64,000 nt of DNA from an uncultured Roseobacter sp. (GTDB taxonomy: Bacteria > Pseudomonadota > Alphaproteobacteria > Rhodobacterales > Rhodobacteraceae), in the NCBI RefSeq assembly GCF_947495275.1, contig NZ_CANLYL010000001.1:496001-560000 (forward strand). The letters run 5' to 3'. The stretch's first letter is position 1. Each line of letters begins with the position of its first letter. The position numbers and the translations under genes are program-made. Positions 10,003-20,930 of the stretch are shown here, piece after piece. Below the pieces are notes generated by a model. That model did not search any database and was not told where the DNA came from. It worked only from the letters and a program-made list of their open reading frames with translations.

Positions 10003-10878
10003 CTACTGCCCTGAAATCTGTTTTATTTCCCACCACAGAGCGGTGGCCTGTTCACTCATCTGCACAGTGGGTCTTGCGCCAAGACGCATGTCGACCCGAA
10101 CAACATCGCGCGCCAGAATGTCCTGGGCCCCATCCAGCGCGATCACCCGCTCCAGCGCCTCCACGGCACCTATTTCCGGCAAAAGGATGCGCTGGTTTCT
10201 GTCGAGTACGATGTCCCAGCGACGCTCCCCCATGCGCACAACGCCGCGCAACCGCCCACCAAGAGGTGCTGCCGCGCGGTAAAGATCGAGTGCTTCTTTC
10301 ACATGCGGTTGCGCACCTTCGCCAGCGATCAGCATCAGGTCAGGTCGTTCCATGCGCTTGTTCAGCGTGCCGACATGGGTCCCCGTGATATCAACAAGGG
10401 ACAACCCGTCTTTGCTGCGCCATATGGCGATGGGTGTTCGGGGCGTGACGTCCACTTGCAAAACGCCCCCCGGACGGATGCGCACCGAGGCCGAATGCAC
10501 CGGGTCAAGTGCCGCGACCGTGCGGCGAATGTCCTGGAGGTCAAGATCGAAAGAACTGATCGGGAAATCGAGCGGAACGACCTCGCGAATATCGTCGGCC
10601 AAAGCGGTATCCACGCCGTCGATCGCCATCAGCTGGACCATGAACTCCGGGCGTGTTTCAAAGCTGGCGCGCGCTTCGGCAACGGTTTCGTGGATGGCCT
10701 GCCGACGCCCCTCATCGGACAGGTACCAGCCTGCGGCGGTAAAGGTGAGCATCATCGGGACACCGGCGCGCAACATGAACAGGAAGGTAGGCGTCAGCAT
10801 CAACCGTTGCATACGCCAGGCCCACCGCGAGGGTGCCGGGTCACAGGCCGTCGGTCTCTGCCGCCTCAGCGATCGCAT
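10003..10878 (-). CDS. ftsQ: Cell division protein FtsQ
   Basis: A bitopic membrane protein of the divisome, 291 residues. A basic N-terminal tail is followed by one membrane helix (TPTFLFMLRAGVPMMLTFTA), then a POTRA-type domain and the beta domain in the periplasm. The start at 10878 is set by a strong GGAGGA seven bases upstream; the frame is open further but that part lies inside ddlB. The start overlaps the last codons of ddlB by 13 bases, which suggests translational coupling. It recruits FtsL and FtsI, whose genes are at the other end of the same cluster. Confidence 0.93.
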   Translation of the reverse strand: MRSLRRQRPTACDPAPSRWAWRMQRLMLTPTFLFMLRAGVPMMLTFTAAGWYLSDEGRRQAIHETVAEARASFETRPEFMVQLMAIDGVDTALADDIREVVPLDFPISSFDLDLQDIRRTVAALDPVHSASVRIRPGGVLQVDVTPRTPIAIWRSKDGLSLVDITGTHVGTLNKRMERPDLMLIAGEGAQPHVKEALDLYRAAAPLGGRLRGVVRMGERRWDIVLDRNQRILLPEIGAVEALERVIALDGAQDILARDVVRVDMRLGARPTVQMSEQATALWWEIKQISGQ

Positions 10879-11786
10879 GAAGCGTCCTCCACCATCCATG
10901 CGCAAAGCTGGCCAAAGCTCATTCCACAAGCCTGCGCCTGCTCCGGTGTCAAGGAGGTGGCCGTCATGCCCGGTTGCGTGTTGGTTTCCAGCAGGATCAG
11001 CCCCGCAGCCCCTTTGTTTTCGTCCCAGCGAAAATCCGTCCGGCTGACCCCGCGACATCCCAATGCAACATGGGCGCGCAGGGCGTAATCCATGCAGAGA
11101 TCAAAAATCTCAGAAGGGATATCCGCCGGGATCACATGCCGCGACCCGCCGGGTTTGTACTTGGCGTCATAATCGTACCAGCCGTCTGTGAGAATATCGG
11201 TCACGGTCAGGGCACGGTCACCGATCACGGTAGTAGTCAGTTCGCGCCCAGGTGCGAAGGCTTCAACCATGACCTCCTCCGGCATGTCATCCGAGAGCTG
11301 AGGGGGGCCGTTGCTGGCTTCATGCACCAGATAGACACCAACCGAGGATCCTTCGTTGTTGGGCTTGACCACATAGGGCGGCGTCATCACGTGGCGCACG
11401 CGCACCTCTTCCGCAGGGGCCAGAATACTGTCGACGATGGGCAGGCCAGCTGCCACAAAAGCTTCCTTGCTGCGTTGTTTGTCCATGGCCAGCGCGGAGG
11501 ACAGCACACCGGAATGCGAATAGGGCATGCCCAGCCATTCCAGCAGCCCCTGCACGCAGCCATCCTCGCCCCAGCGACCATGCAGACAATTCAAAACCGC
11601 ATCCGGGGATATGTCCTGAAGCACTGCGCAGAGGTCGCGGCCCGCATCGACCTCGATCACTTCAAATCCCTCTCCAAGCAACGCGGCAGCACAGGCTTGT
11701 CCCGTCGACAAGGAGACTTCGCGCTCCGCCGAAGGGCCTCCCATCAATACTGCCACACGCTGGGGTGTCCTGCTCGACTGACCCAC
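10866..11786 (-). CDS. ddlB: D-alanine-D-alanine ligase
   Basis: An ATP-grasp enzyme of 306 residues that makes the D-Ala-D-Ala dipeptide used by MurF. Family landmarks are VAVLMGGPSAEREVSL at the N-terminus, NCLHGRWGEDG, YVVKPNNEGSSVGV for ATP binding, and LLETNTQPGMTATSL with metal ligands near the C-terminus. The start is GTG, preceded by AGAGGC. It lies in the standard place between murB and ftsQ. The gap of about 120 bases to murB may carry a secondary promoter, but I could not identify one. Confidence 0.95.
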   Translation of the reverse strand: MGQSSRTPQRVAVLMGGPSAEREVSLSTGQACAAALLGEGFEVIEVDAGRDLCAVLQDISPDAVLNCLHGRWGEDGCVQGLLEWLGMPYSHSGVLSSALAMDKQRSKEAFVAAGLPIVDSILAPAEEVRVRHVMTPPYVVKPNNEGSSVGVYLVHEASNGPPQLSDDMPEEVMVEAFAPGRELTTTVIGDRALTVTDILTDGWYDYDAKYKPGGSRHVIPADIPSEIFDLCMDYALRAHVALGCRGVSRTDFRWDENKGAAGLILLETNTQPGMTATSLTPEQAQACGMSFGQLCAWMVEDASCDR

Positions 11787-11905
11787 TTTGGTGCCTCTGA
11801 ATCGGGCCGTTTTGGCCCATTTTTAGTTGTCGTGTCCGGCTTTTGCGCCGGTTCACCGTCTTTTAGTATTCCATGCACAGTGGTGCGTTCTTGGTTAAGG
11901 AACCC

Positions 11906-12823
11906 TTAATTTTCACCAACGCGCATGATTTCCCATTCTAGCGTGATACCGCTTTGGGCGTAAACCTTTTTTCGCACCTCTTCGCCGAGCCCTTCAAGGT
12001 CAGCCGCCGTGGCGTCGCCTGTGTTGATCAGAAAATTGGAGTGCTTCTCGCTCATCTGGGCGCCGCCGAGGCACGCCCCGCGCATACCCGCGTCATCTAT
12101 CACCTTCCAGGCTTTGAGATCGTGTACGTCATCTGCGCGCCCGGTCGAAGAATACCCGGCAGGATTTCGGAAGGTTGACCCTGCGCTGCGATCCTTTGTG
12201 GGCTGGGTGGCGTCCCTTTTAGCGATCTGCTCGGCCATGCGAGCGTGCAAGTCTTCCGCGCGACCTTCAGGTGCATTGAAGGTGGCACCTGTAAGGACCC
12301 ATCCGTCGGGTAACCGGCTGTGACGATAGGAGAAATCCAGATCTTCTGGGGTGAGGGTCACAACATCACCAGCGCGGGTGACAGCCTGCGCCTCTACCAG
12401 AACATCCGCGATGTAGCTGCCGTAGCAGCCTGCGTTCATGCGAATGGCACCGCCAATACTCCCCGGGATCGTGCGCAGAAACGTCAAATCGCGCCCGGCA
12501 TCCGCCGCCTTTTTCGCAACATGTGCATCGAGCACAGCAGCCCCGGCAACAACCCGCGTGCCGTCGATGCTGATGGTGTTGAACCCGCGCCCCAGCCTGA
12601 TAACCACAGCGCGCAACCCACCATCGCGCACGATGAGGTTCGATCCCACACCCATCGGAAAAACGACAACATCCTCTGGCAAAGCCGCCAGAAATGCGCA
12701 GAGGTCCTCCAGATCAGCCGGCTGAAAAAACCAGTCCGCAGGGCCGCCGACACGTAGCCATGTCAGGTCATTGAGAGATCGGTTGGGCGTCAGGCGTCCC
12801 CGCACGGGCGGCATCGGCATCAT
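11906..12823 (-). CDS. murB: UDP-N-acetylenolpyruvoylglucosamine reductase MurB
   Basis: The FAD enzyme that reduces UDP-GlcNAc-enolpyruvate to UDP-MurNAc in peptidoglycan precursor synthesis, 305 residues. FAD-binding stretches are visible as [15 protein letters not shown] and [21 protein letters not shown], with the catalytic Ser region in [12 protein letters not shown] and the C-terminal Glu in ITLEWEI. This pattern is that of type II MurB. AAGGATC lies 6 bases before the ATG. It follows the two small DUF2484 genes, and its start is only 10 bases after the stop of the second one. Confidence 0.95.
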   Translation of the reverse strand: MMPMPPVRGRLTPNRSLNDLTWLRVGGPADWFFQPADLEDLCAFLAALPEDVVVFPMGVGSNLIVRDGGLRAVVIRLGRGFNTISIDGTRVVAGAAVLDAHVAKKAADAGRDLTFLRTIPGSIGGAIRMNAGCYGSYIADVLVEAQAVTRAGDVVTLTPEDLDFSYRHSRLPDGWVLTGATFNAPEGRAEDLHARMAEQIAKRDATQPTKDRSAGSTFRNPAGYSSTGRADDVHDLKAWKVIDDAGMRGACLGGAQMSEKHSNFLINTGDATAADLEGLGEEVRKKVYAQSGITLEWEIMRVGEN

Positions 12824-12833
12824 GACGTGATCC

Positions 12834-13082
12834 TTATCGCACGGTCAGCCGTTTCAGCCATCGACCGAGATAGATCACCGGCCAGCGCAGGACGGACACC
12901 CCGGCGGCCAGAACCAGCAGTCCAACCCAGGGGCCGTGTTGCATGGTGACATATCCCACAATCGGAATGCCAATCGTAATCAGGATATATGCGTTGCGCC
13001 AATGATGGTCCTTGCTGGGCGTCATGGCCAAAACATTGGCGATCAGCGCCCAGACGGCCGCAAGCGTGAGAGACAGGCTCAT
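12834..13082 (-). CDS. DUF2484-like membrane protein, second copy
   Basis: An 82-residue hydrophobic protein with two or three membrane helices. Its first codon overlaps the stop of the upstream DUF2484 gene as ATGA, which fixes the start and implies translational coupling. It has the same length as its neighbour and a similar layout: AM.P near residue 20, a hydrophobic core, VS..R.P..Y, and a basic tail. From this I infer a diverged tandem duplicate. DUF2484 proteins are known to me from rhodobacterial dcw clusters, but their function is unknown. A role linked to envelope growth is only suggested by position. Confidence 0.72.
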   Translation of the reverse strand: MSLSLTLAAVWALIANVLAMTPSKDHHWRNAYILITIGIPIVGYVTMQHGPWVGLLVLAAGVSVLRWPVIYLGRWLKRLTVR

Positions 13083-13327
13083 TTCGGGATCTCCGGGGTT
13101 TGCCCGCGTGCTCGCGCCAGAAAATAGCGTAGCGGATTGCGAAACATGGAAACAAAAGCAAAAAGCGCGAGGGCCGCAGCCCACCACGCGACATCAATAC
13201 CCACCCAAAGGATCAGGAGCGGTGCAAGGCCCAGTAAAACGATGCCCGGCGCATATTGCAGGCGCATGGGCAGCATCGCAACAATTGCTGAGGCAAAGAC
13301 CCATCCGATACAGGCCCACAGCAGCAT
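13079..13327 (-). CDS. DUF2484 family membrane protein, first copy
   Basis: An 82-residue protein made almost entirely of hydrophobic segments, with the family features VAMLPMRLQYAPG near the start and SMFRNPLRY near the end. Its ATG shares one base with the murC stop codon (TGATG), so it is almost certainly translated by reinitiation after murC. It occupies the usual place of DUF2484 genes between murC and murB in Rhodobacterales. No catalytic residues can be seen, and the function is unknown. Confidence 0.8.
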   Translation of the reverse strand: MLLWACIGWVFASAIVAMLPMRLQYAPGIVLLGLAPLLILWVGIDVAWWAAALALFAFVSMFRNPLRYFLARARGQTPEIPK

Positions 13328-14733
13328 CAGGCGGCTCCTTTTTGCAGGCGGGCCGGCAATGCGTTGGCCCAGGCACTGATGGTCCCTGCCCCAAGGCAGA
13401 CCACCATGTCACCGGGACGCGCCTGCTCTCTTACCAGGCGTTCCAGATCGTCCTCACCCATCACACTGCGCGCATGTCTGTGCCCATGGCGGATCAGGCC
13501 AGCAACCAGATCATCCCGGCTGGCACCTTCAATCGGGTCCTCGCCAGCGGCATAGACATCCGCAATGCCAACAACATCCGCATCGTTGAAACAGGCGCAG
13601 AAGTCATCAAAAAGACCCGACAAGCGGGTGTACCTGTGCGGCTGATGCACGGCGATCACACGCCCTTCAGTTGCTTGCCGGGCGGCTTTCAACACAGCGG
13701 CAATCTCAACCGGATGGTGGCCATAATCATCAATAATCGTCACGCCCTCAATCTCGCCGACCCGGGTGAAGCGCCGGTTAACGCCGCCAAAACTTGCCAG
13801 GGCGTCTCTGATCTGGTCGCCCTTCATACCCAGATGGCGCGCCACGGCCACCGCTGAAAGCGCGTTGGAGACGTTGTGGTCGCCCGGCATCGGCAAGGTG
13901 CAGCCTTCAATCACGATGCCTTCGGCCTGAAGCGCTACGTCAAAATGGGCAATGCCACCTTTGTAGCTCAAATTGACCGCACGCACGTCTGCCTGCGCGT
14001 TAAACCCATAGGTCACGATGCGCCGGTCGGTGATTTTGCCCACCAGTGACTGCACCTCCGCGTGATCCGTACAGCAGACCGCCACGCCGTAGAACGGGAT
14101 GTTGGACACGAAATCCAGAAACCCCTGCCGCAAGGTGTCGAAATCACCCCAATGCTCCATATGTTCGGGGTCGATGTTGGTGACGATGGCAATAGTGGCA
14201 GGCAGCCTGTTGAAGGTGCCATCACTCTCGTCGGCCTCCACCACCATCCATTCGCCTTCGCCCTTGCGCGCATTAGAGCCGTAGGCGTGAATGATGCCCC
14301 CGTTCACAACCGTGGGATCAAAATCGCCTGCATCCAGCAACGTCGCCACCATCGTGGTGGTGGTCGTTTTGCCATGTGTCCCAGCCACGGCGATGTTGGA
14401 TTTCAGACGCATCAGTTCCGCCAGCATCTCCGCGCGGCGTACAATGGGCAGACCCTGACTGCGGGCGGCATCCAGTTCGGCGTTACCGGGTTTGATCGCG
14501 CTGGAAATCACGACCACTTCGGCATTGGCGATATTGTCGGCGCTCTGGCCTTCGAAAATATGCGCTCCGAGATTTTCGAGGCGCTTGGTGATCGGCGTGG
14601 CCTTCAGATCAGACCCCTGAACGGTATAGCCATGGTTCAACAAGACCTCAGCAATGCCCGACATGCCGATACCCCCGATGCCGACAAAATGGATCGGTCC
14701 GACATCACCCGGCAGTTTTGTTGCAGCATTCAT
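13327..14733 (-). CDS. murC: UDP-N-acetylmuramate-L-alanine ligase MurC
   Basis: The cytoplasmic ATP-dependent ligase that adds L-Ala to UDP-MurNAc, 468 residues. Visible are the N-terminal UDP-binding loop [16 protein letters not shown], the ATP-binding loop [13 protein letters not shown], the [11 protein letters not shown] region and the C-terminal substrate-binding [10 protein letters not shown]. The start ATG overlaps the murG stop as ATGA. It belongs to the Mur ligase family together with murD, murE and murF in this cluster. Confidence 0.97.
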   Translation of the reverse strand: MNAATKLPGDVGPIHFVGIGGIGMSGIAEVLLNHGYTVQGSDLKATPITKRLENLGAHIFEGQSADNIANAEVVVISSAIKPGNAELDAARSQGLPIVRRAEMLAELMRLKSNIAVAGTHGKTTTTTMVATLLDAGDFDPTVVNGGIIHAYGSNARKGEGEWMVVEADESDGTFNRLPATIAIVTNIDPEHMEHWGDFDTLRQGFLDFVSNIPFYGVAVCCTDHAEVQSLVGKITDRRIVTYGFNAQADVRAVNLSYKGGIAHFDVALQAEGIVIEGCTLPMPGDHNVSNALSAVAVARHLGMKGDQIRDALASFGGVNRRFTRVGEIEGVTIIDDYGHHPVEIAAVLKAARQATEGRVIAVHQPHRYTRLSGLFDDFCACFNDADVVGIADVYAAGEDPIEGASRDDLVAGLIRHGHRHARSVMGEDDLERLVREQARPGDMVVCLGAGTISAWANALPARLQKGAA

Positions 14734-15833
14734 ATCTCTTGCCCTTTGCCTGCAAGCTTCTCGACCATCTCTACCAGAAGTTCGGTTGCTTCGGGTTTGC
14801 CGAACTTCCCGGCTGAGCGGGCCATTTGCATGGCGCCATCGGGATTGTCCAGCACCGATGCGATCTGTTCCGCCAGGGCATCCACGCTGGCCTGACTTTC
14901 CGGCACCATGATCGCGCCGCCCGCCGCGACCAGCCCGCGTGCATTGGCCGTTTGGTGATCGCCCGCCGCCGCCGCAAAGGGGATCAGGATCGAGGGTCGG
15001 CCGATCACCGACAAATCCGCTACCGACGAGGCACCTGAACGACTGATCACCAATTGAGCTTCTGTCATCCGCCGGGGCACATCGTGGAAAAACGGCTGAA
15101 CATCCGCCTTGATCCCATGTTCGGTGTAGAAAGAGGCGACCCGTTCCTGATCTTCTTCGCGCGCCTGATGACTGACGCGAATATTGGAGAGGATTTTCAT
15201 GGGCAGCGCGGCAATGGCCGGGGGCACCACATCACTCAGAATACGCGCGCCCTGCGAGCCGCCGATCACCAGCATTTCCATCGGATAATCGCCGGGGGAG
15301 ATGTAGCCTGCCTCGACCCGTTCAAGGATCGCACTGCGCACCGGGTTGCCTGTGTGCACGCCCTCGACGCCGTCAGGCAAATCCGTGGGCCAGGTGCCGC
15401 AAGCCACCGCATCAACACGTGGCGCAAAGAAGGTATTTACCTTGCCCAGAATACCATTTTGTTCATGTATCATGCGCGGCAGTTTCAATACATTGGCCGC
15501 CGCCAAAGCGGGAATGGTCGGGTAGCCGCCAAAGCCAACCACAACATCCGGCTTATTGCGCCAAAGACCGATCAATGCGCCGAGAACCCCAAGGCCGATC
15601 TGAAAAGGTGCCGCAATCTTGTCGAGCATGCCACCGCGCGCCAGAGTTGCGCTACGGATCTGTTCAATCTCAACCGAATGCGGGAAGCCGGAGGTATAAC
15701 GCGCGCCCCGGGCATCAGTCGACAGTTTGACACGCCATCCACGCGCCAACATCGCCTCGGCCAACGCCTGTGCGGGAAACATGTGGCCACCCGTGCCGCC
15801 TGCGGCAATCAACAAGAGAGGCTGTGTGCTCAA
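14730..15833 (-). CDS. murG: UDP-GlcNAc:lipid I N-acetylglucosaminyltransferase MurG
   Basis: The GT28 transferase that turns lipid I into lipid II at the inner face of the cytoplasmic membrane, 367 residues. The N-terminal glycine loop [18 protein letters not shown], the [14 protein letters not shown] motif and the C-terminal UDP-GlcNAc-binding region [15 protein letters not shown] are all present. The start is a TTG that overlaps the ftsW stop as TTGA. It has a good GGGAGG about six bases upstream, so the unusual start codon is well supported. Confidence 0.96.
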   Translation of the reverse strand: MSTQPLLLIAAGGTGGHMFPAQALAEAMLARGWRVKLSTDARGARYTSGFPHSVEIEQIRSATLARGGMLDKIAAPFQIGLGVLGALIGLWRNKPDVVVGFGGYPTIPALAAANVLKLPRMIHEQNGILGKVNTFFAPRVDAVACGTWPTDLPDGVEGVHTGNPVRSAILERVEAGYISPGDYPMEMLVIGGSQGARILSDVVPPAIAALPMKILSNIRVSHQAREEDQERVASFYTEHGIKADVQPFFHDVPRRMTEAQLVISRSGASSVADLSVIGRPSILIPFAAAAGDHQTANARGLVAAGGAIMVPESQASVDALAEQIASVLDNPDGAMQMARSAGKFGKPEATELLVEMVEKLAGKGQEI

Positions 15834-16999
15834 CGGGACCTCCCACGTGACAACAGATCGCTGATTTCACCCTGGGGCCGCGTGCGCGTGAAGGCCAGCA
15901 ACATACCCACCGCGATGCCGCTGGCAATGACCGAAGATCCGCCATAGCTGACAAAGGGCAGCGTCATGCCTTTCGCGGGCAGCAGCCTCACGGCCACACC
16001 CATATTGATCATTGCCTGAACACCCAGAGTGCAGGCCAGACCGGTTCCGGCAAGGCGGATGAAGGGATCGCGCTCCCGCACCAACCGCAAGAGCGACCGC
16101 ACCACCACCGTGGCATAAAGCGCAATGATCACCAGAACCAGAACCAGCCCGTATTCTTCTGCCGCGACGGCAATGATGAAATCCGTATGTGCATCCGGCA
16201 GCGACCATTTCACCTGTCCTTCGCCCACACCGACGCCAAAAAAACCACCCTCCTGAATGGCGTTTGTGGCGTATCCAAGCTGGGTTCTGGGGTCTACATC
16301 CGGGTTGAGAAATCCGTCGATACGCCGCGCGAAGTGCTCCGAGTTGGAATAGGCCAGCGTACCGCCAAAAATGACCAGCAGCGCCATTCCGACCAGTAGG
16401 GCCATGGGCGCACCGGCCACAAAATACATCACACCCCAGGAGAACAGCACCAGACAGCCCTGCCCGAAATCCGGTTGCATGATCAGCATCGAAACAATCG
16501 CGATGCACAACACGAAAGACCATGTCTTGCCCGGAGGGCCATTCAGATCGGAGGCCGCGGCCATCATCCAGGCGGCAACGACGACAAATCCGGGTTTGAG
16601 GAACTCAGAGGGCTGGATCGCGGCAAACCCAAGCCCATACCAGCGCACCGCCCCTTTGCCGAAATCGGTGCCAAAGAAGGGCAAAAGCGCCAGAGCGACA
16701 AAAGAGACCAGAAACCCCAGAACGGCCAGTCGCCGCACAAGCACGGGCGACATCATCGAGGTGATCATCATCGCGATCAGCGCCAATGTGCCAAAAGCGG
16801 CCTGCCGCTGCACGTAGTGAAAGGGTTCAAAACCGTTTTTGGCAGCCAGAGGGGGTGATGCAGCCAGACCAAGCAGCAAACCGACCGCAAAGAGCATCAG
16901 GATGCAGGACATCGCCCATTTGTCGATGGTGCGCCACCATTTGGGAAGGATCGGTTCACCATCGCGAACCGGAACTGCGCCATAGACCATTTCTGTCAT
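15830..16999 (-). CDS. ftsW: SEDS-family peptidoglycan polymerase FtsW
   Basis: A polytopic membrane protein of 389 residues from the SEDS family, which polymerises lipid II into septal glycan together with FtsI. About ten helices can be seen, and family signatures include [33 protein letters not shown] and [17 protein letters not shown] near the C-terminus. It overlaps murG by 4 bp. Upstream of it the cluster is broken by a gene on the opposite strand, so ftsW probably has its own promoter in the 139 bases between the two. Confidence 0.96.
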   Translation of the reverse strand: MTEMVYGAVPVRDGEPILPKWWRTIDKWAMSCILMLFAVGLLLGLAASPPLAAKNGFEPFHYVQRQAAFGTLALIAMMITSMMSPVLVRRLAVLGFLVSFVALALLPFFGTDFGKGAVRWYGLGFAAIQPSEFLKPGFVVVAAWMMAAASDLNGPPGKTWSFVLCIAIVSMLIMQPDFGQGCLVLFSWGVMYFVAGAPMALLVGMALLVIFGGTLAYSNSEHFARRIDGFLNPDVDPRTQLGYATNAIQEGGFFGVGVGEGQVKWSLPDAHTDFIIAVAAEEYGLVLVLVIIALYATVVVRSLLRLVRERDPFIRLAGTGLACTLGVQAMINMGVAVRLLPAKGMTLPFVSYGGSSVIASGIAVGMLLAFTRTRPQGEISDLLSRGRSR

Positions 17000-17138
17000 G
17001 GGTGCCTGCCTTGGATATCGTTACACTGCCTCGATGCGCCCCTTTTTCGGGGTCTGCTGCGGGCATAGTAGCCTGAATTTATCCACAGCGCTAGCCTGAA
17101 GGCTTGCCATTCGCCTTATTTCACGCCACTTGGCGCGA

Positions 17139-18308
17139 ATGCAGGTCGATACAGCGATCATAGGTGCCGGTGCCGCCGGAATGATGTGTGCCGCACATGC
17201 AAATGGCCGGATACTACTGGTCGATCACGCCCGTGCACCGGGTGAGAAGATCCGCATCTCGGGCGGCGGACGCTGCAATTTCACCAACCTTCACACGCAA
17301 GCCGGCGCGTTCCTGTCAGAAAACCCGCATTTCGCAAAATCGGCGCTGGCGCGGTATACCCAGTGGGATTTCATAGACCTGGTGGATCACCACGGCATCG
17401 CCTGGCACGAAAAGACACTGGGCCAGCTCTTTTGCGACACCTCTGCCAAGGAAATCATCACCATGCTGCGCGGGTTGATGCAGCAAAACGGCGTTGGTCT
17501 GCGGTTGCAGACCGCAGCACACAGCATTGCCAAAACCGCCGATGGATTCACCCTGATGCTGTCGCAGGAGGGCATTGAAACGCAGGTCTACGCCAAGCGG
17601 CTGGTGATCTCGACCGGCGGCAAATCCATTCCCAAGATGGGTGCCACCGGCATGGCCTATGATGTGGCGGCGCAATTCGGGATATCAGTGACCCCCACAC
17701 GCCCCGCTTTGGTTCCGTTCACCTTTGCCAAAGACCGGTTCGCCGCTCTTGCCGGCGTCGCGACGAACGCGCGTGTCACGGCGAATGGCCAGAGTTTTGA
17801 CGAAGCGCTGCTTTTTACTCATCGCGGATTGTCCGGGCCGGCCATTCTGCAGGCCTCCTCCTACTGGCGCGACGGGGATGACGTCACGGTCAATCTGTTG
17901 CCCAACGGTCGCTTGGTGGAGGATTTGAGAGCGCGGCGCACGCAGGCCGGGCGAAAGAACCTGACCACGGAACTGGCGCAATACCTGCCCGCGCGTCTGG
18001 TCGAGCATTTCGCAACGCAGATGGATCTGACCGGTAATCTTGCCGATCAGTCCGACGCCCGTTTGCGGCAGATTGCGACGGCACTATCGCACTGGTCCCT
18101 GACGCCCACCGGCACCGAAGGGTATCGCACCGCAGAGGTCACTTTGGGTGGGATAAACACCGATGAGCTATCGGCAAAAACGATGGAAACGCACAAGGTA
18201 CCGGGGCTTTTCTTCATTGGCGAGGCCGTCGATGTGACCGGCTGGCTAGGCGGGTATAATTTCCAGTGGGCGTGGTCGTCGGCGATGGCTGCGGCTCAAG
18301 CGCTGTAG
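17139..18308 (+). CDS. HI0933/YhiN-type FAD-dependent oxidoreductase
   Basis: A flavoprotein of 389 residues in the HI0933-like family. The Rossmann motif VDTAIIGAGAAGMMCA is at the N-terminus. ISGGGRCNFTN, characteristic of this family, follows. The C-terminal FAD-binding part reads FFIGEAVDVTGWLGGYNFQWAW. The physiological substrate is not known for the family as far as I am aware. The ATG at 17139 is chosen over an in-frame TTG at 17130. It is the only gene on the plus strand inside the dcw cluster, between ftsW and murD, and so separates the cluster into two leftward blocks. Confidence 0.88.
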   Translation: MQVDTAIIGAGAAGMMCAAHANGRILLVDHARAPGEKIRISGGGRCNFTNLHTQAGAFLSENPHFAKSALARYTQWDFIDLVDHHGIAWHEKTLGQLFCDTSAKEIITMLRGLMQQNGVGLRLQTAAHSIAKTADGFTLMLSQEGIETQVYAKRLVISTGGKSIPKMGATGMAYDVAAQFGISVTPTRPALVPFTFAKDRFAALAGVATNARVTANGQSFDEALLFTHRGLSGPAILQASSYWRDGDDVTVNLLPNGRLVEDLRARRTQAGRKNLTTELAQYLPARLVEHFATQMDLTGNLADQSDARLRQIATALSHWSLTPTGTEGYRTAEVTLGGINTDELSAKTMETHKVPGLFFIGEAVDVTGWLGGYNFQWAWSSAMAAAQAL

Positions 18309-18332
18309 ACGGCTTCCATCGAAACCTCTGGA

Positions 18333-19724
18333 TCAGAGGAATTTTTCAACCTCTGCCATAAAGGCGTCTCCGCGTTTTTCGAAATTGTCGTATTGATCGA
18401 AGCTCGCCGCCGCCGGGGCCAGCAGCACAACATCGCCGGGGTCCGCATCCGCTACGGCCATGGCCACGGCCTTCTGCATCGTGGTGCAGACTTCCGCCTC
18501 CACCGGCAGTTGCATCGCGAATTGCGCCGCTTCACGCCCGATGACATAGGCCTTTTTGACCGATGACGCCGCACCAAGGCTGGCGAGCCCGCCTTCTTTC
18601 TCCAACCCGCCGCAAATCCAGCGCACCGCCTCAAAAGCGGCAAGCGCCTTGGCGGCGGCATCGACGTTTGTGGCCTTGCTGTCATTGACAAAGCGCACGC
18701 CATTTTTCTCCCCGACGATCTGACTGCGATGGGGCAGGCCTGCAAAACTGTGAAACGCCTTTTCAATGACCTTGGGCGCCAGACCGAGAGACCGACAAGC
18801 CGCATAGGCTGCGCAGGCGTTTTGATGATTGTGCGCGCCCGGCAGACCGGGCACGGCGCGCAGATCAATGGACGCGGCCTGTTTGCCCTTTCGGTATTCG
18901 GACAAAAACCCCTTCCGGGCGAAGACATGCCATCCCGGACCACTGAGTTTCGCAGCGACAGAAACGCGAATAACACGGTCATCGCCCGGGCTTTCGGAAA
19001 GCTGCCCGGCCAAATATTGTCCCTCGGGCTCATCAACACCGATCACCGCCCGATCCGGCCCGCCTTCGGCAAAGAGCCGTCTCTTGGCCGCGAAATACCC
19101 TCCCATGCCGCCATGTCGGTCCAGATGATCGGGGCTGAGATTGGTGAAAACCGCAATATCGGGCGTCAGGCTGCGCGCCAGTTCGGTCTGATAACTCGAC
19201 AGTTCCAGCACCACCACTTCACCATCATGCGGCGGCTCCATGTCCAGAACACCACGCCCGATGTTGCCGGCAAGCTGACAAGGCCGGCCTGCTTCCTGCA
19301 GGATGTGATGGATCAATGCGGAAGTGGTCGATTTACCATTGGAACCGGTAACAGCGATCACGCGCGGCAAGACGTCAAAACCGTTCCAGGCAGCCGTGGC
19401 GAAGGACTGGAAAAACAAGCCGATGTCATTGTCCACCGGGACACCCGCAGCCAAAGCGGCAGCAACAACCGGGTTGGCCGCGGGGTACAGATGCGGAATG
19501 CCGGGGCTGACGATCAGGCAGGAGATATCGTCGAAATCACGCGCATCGCGAAATGCAAGGCATTCGAACCCTTCTGCTTCGGCATGTTCCCGTGCGGTTG
19601 TAGTGTCGTCCCAGCAAAGCGGCACCGCACCACCAGCAACCAAGGCGCGTGCTGCACTCATTCCCGAGCGTCCCAAACCCAGAACGGCCACCTGCTGCCC
19701 CTGCATCCCCTGAACCGGAATCAC
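18333..19724 (-). CDS. murD: UDP-N-acetylmuramoylalanine-D-glutamate ligase MurD
   Basis: The ligase that adds D-Glu to UDP-MurNAc-L-Ala, 463 residues. The N-terminal loop [17 protein letters not shown], the ATP loop [35 protein letters not shown] and the C-terminal [12 protein letters not shown] are typical. It starts with GTG at 19724, supported by AAGGAGAT at ideal distance; the later ATG at 19706 lacks such a site. Its 3' end is 24 bases from the end of the convergent flavoprotein gene. Confidence 0.96.
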   Translation of the reverse strand: MIPVQGMQGQQVAVLGLGRSGMSAARALVAGGAVPLCWDDTTTAREHAEAEGFECLAFRDARDFDDISCLIVSPGIPHLYPAANPVVAAALAAGVPVDNDIGLFFQSFATAAWNGFDVLPRVIAVTGSNGKSTTSALIHHILQEAGRPCQLAGNIGRGVLDMEPPHDGEVVVLELSSYQTELARSLTPDIAVFTNLSPDHLDRHGGMGGYFAAKRRLFAEGGPDRAVIGVDEPEGQYLAGQLSESPGDDRVIRVSVAAKLSGPGWHVFARKGFLSEYRKGKQAASIDLRAVPGLPGAHNHQNACAAYAACRSLGLAPKVIEKAFHSFAGLPHRSQIVGEKNGVRFVNDSKATNVDAAAKALAAFEAVRWICGGLEKEGGLASLGAASSVKKAYVIGREAAQFAMQLPVEAEVCTTMQKAVAMAVADADPGDVVLLAPAAASFDQYDNFEKRGDAFMAEVEKFL

Positions 19725-19844
19725 CTGCTATCTCCTTTTGGAAACCTTGTGCGACACTGGCGTTCCATCGCGAAGAGAACAAGCAGCATCCGTTGATCGT
19801 GAGCCAGTTGCATGAGAGTCCAACGAAGGGCGCTTCACGCCTTT

Positions 19845-20927
19845 CTACCGTACTTTCAGGGTGGCCAGACCAATCATCGCAAGGATCAGCGAGATGATCC
19901 AGAAACGGATCACAATCGTCGATTCCGCCCAGCCCTTTTTCTCGTAGTGGTGATGGATCGGTGCCATCAGGAACACCCGTTTGCCAGTGCGCTTGAAATA
20001 AAGCACCTGAATGATCACGCTCATGGCCTCGACCACAAAAAGCCCACCCACAATCGCCAAAACGATCTCGTGTTTGGTTGAGACGGCTATGGCGCCGAGC
20101 GCGCCGCCCAAGGCGAGGCTGCCAGTGTCACCCATGAAAACCGCAGCGGGCGGGGCGTTATACCACAAAAAACCCAGCCCCCCGCCGAAGATACCAGCTG
20201 TGAAGATCAGGATTTCCCCGGTACCCGCCACGTAGTGCACGTCCAGATATTCGGTGAAATCGACCCGGCCGACGGCGTAGGAAATCACCCCCAACGTTCC
20301 TGCCGCGATCATCACCGGCATGATGGCCAATCCGTCCAGACCGTCCGTCAGGTTGACCGCATTCGCTGCCCCTACGATGACGATGATGGAAAACGGCACA
20401 AAGAAATACCCCAGATTGAGCAGCGTGTCTTTGAACACCGGCAGTGCGAGGCGGTTCTGCAGCGGGTCAGGGTGATATTGCGCCGCCCAATATGCGGCCA
20501 CGGCTGCGATGGCGAACCCCAAAAGCAGGCGCACACGTCCCGGCACGCCGGCGCTGCTTTGCTTGGAAACCTTGGCATAGTCATCCATGAAACCGATGGC
20601 GGCAAAGGACATGGTAACGAACAAAACAATCCAGATGAATGGATTGTCGAGCCGCGCCCAGAGCAATGTGGAGGTCAACAGTGCCCCGACGATCAGCAAC
20701 CCCCCCATGGTCGGCGTGCCCGCTTTGACAAAATGCCCCTCGGGCCCATCGTCGCGAATGGGCTGTCCCTTGCCCTGCCGCTTGCGCAGCACAGCGATCA
20801 AGGGCCTGCCGAAGAGAAAGCCGAACACAAGCGCTGTCAGAAATGCGCCCCCAGCGCGGAAAGTGATATAGCGAAAGAGGTTGAAAAAATCGCCCCCGTC
20901 CGACAGCAGCGTAAGCCAATAAAGCAT
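19845..20927 (-). CDS. mraY: Phospho-N-acetylmuramoyl-pentapeptide transferase MraY
   Basis: The integral membrane transferase that makes lipid I from UDP-MurNAc-pentapeptide and undecaprenyl phosphate, 360 residues with about ten helices. Signature regions seen are [13 protein letters not shown], the Asp pair in [39 protein letters not shown] and the cytoplasmic [12 protein letters not shown]. All of the usual Asp and His residues are there. It follows murF with a gap of 3 bases. Confidence 0.97.
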   Translation of the reverse strand: MLYWLTLLSDGGDFFNLFRYITFRAGGAFLTALVFGFLFGRPLIAVLRKRQGKGQPIRDDGPEGHFVKAGTPTMGGLLIVGALLTSTLLWARLDNPFIWIVLFVTMSFAAIGFMDDYAKVSKQSSAGVPGRVRLLLGFAIAAVAAYWAAQYHPDPLQNRLALPVFKDTLLNLGYFFVPFSIIVIVGAANAVNLTDGLDGLAIMPVMIAAGTLGVISYAVGRVDFTEYLDVHYVAGTGEILIFTAGIFGGGLGFLWYNAPPAAVFMGDTGSLALGGALGAIAVSTKHEIVLAIVGGLFVVEAMSVIIQVLYFKRTGKRVFLMAPIHHHYEKKGWAESTIVIRFWIISLILAMIGLATLKVR

Positions 20928-20930
20928 CCG

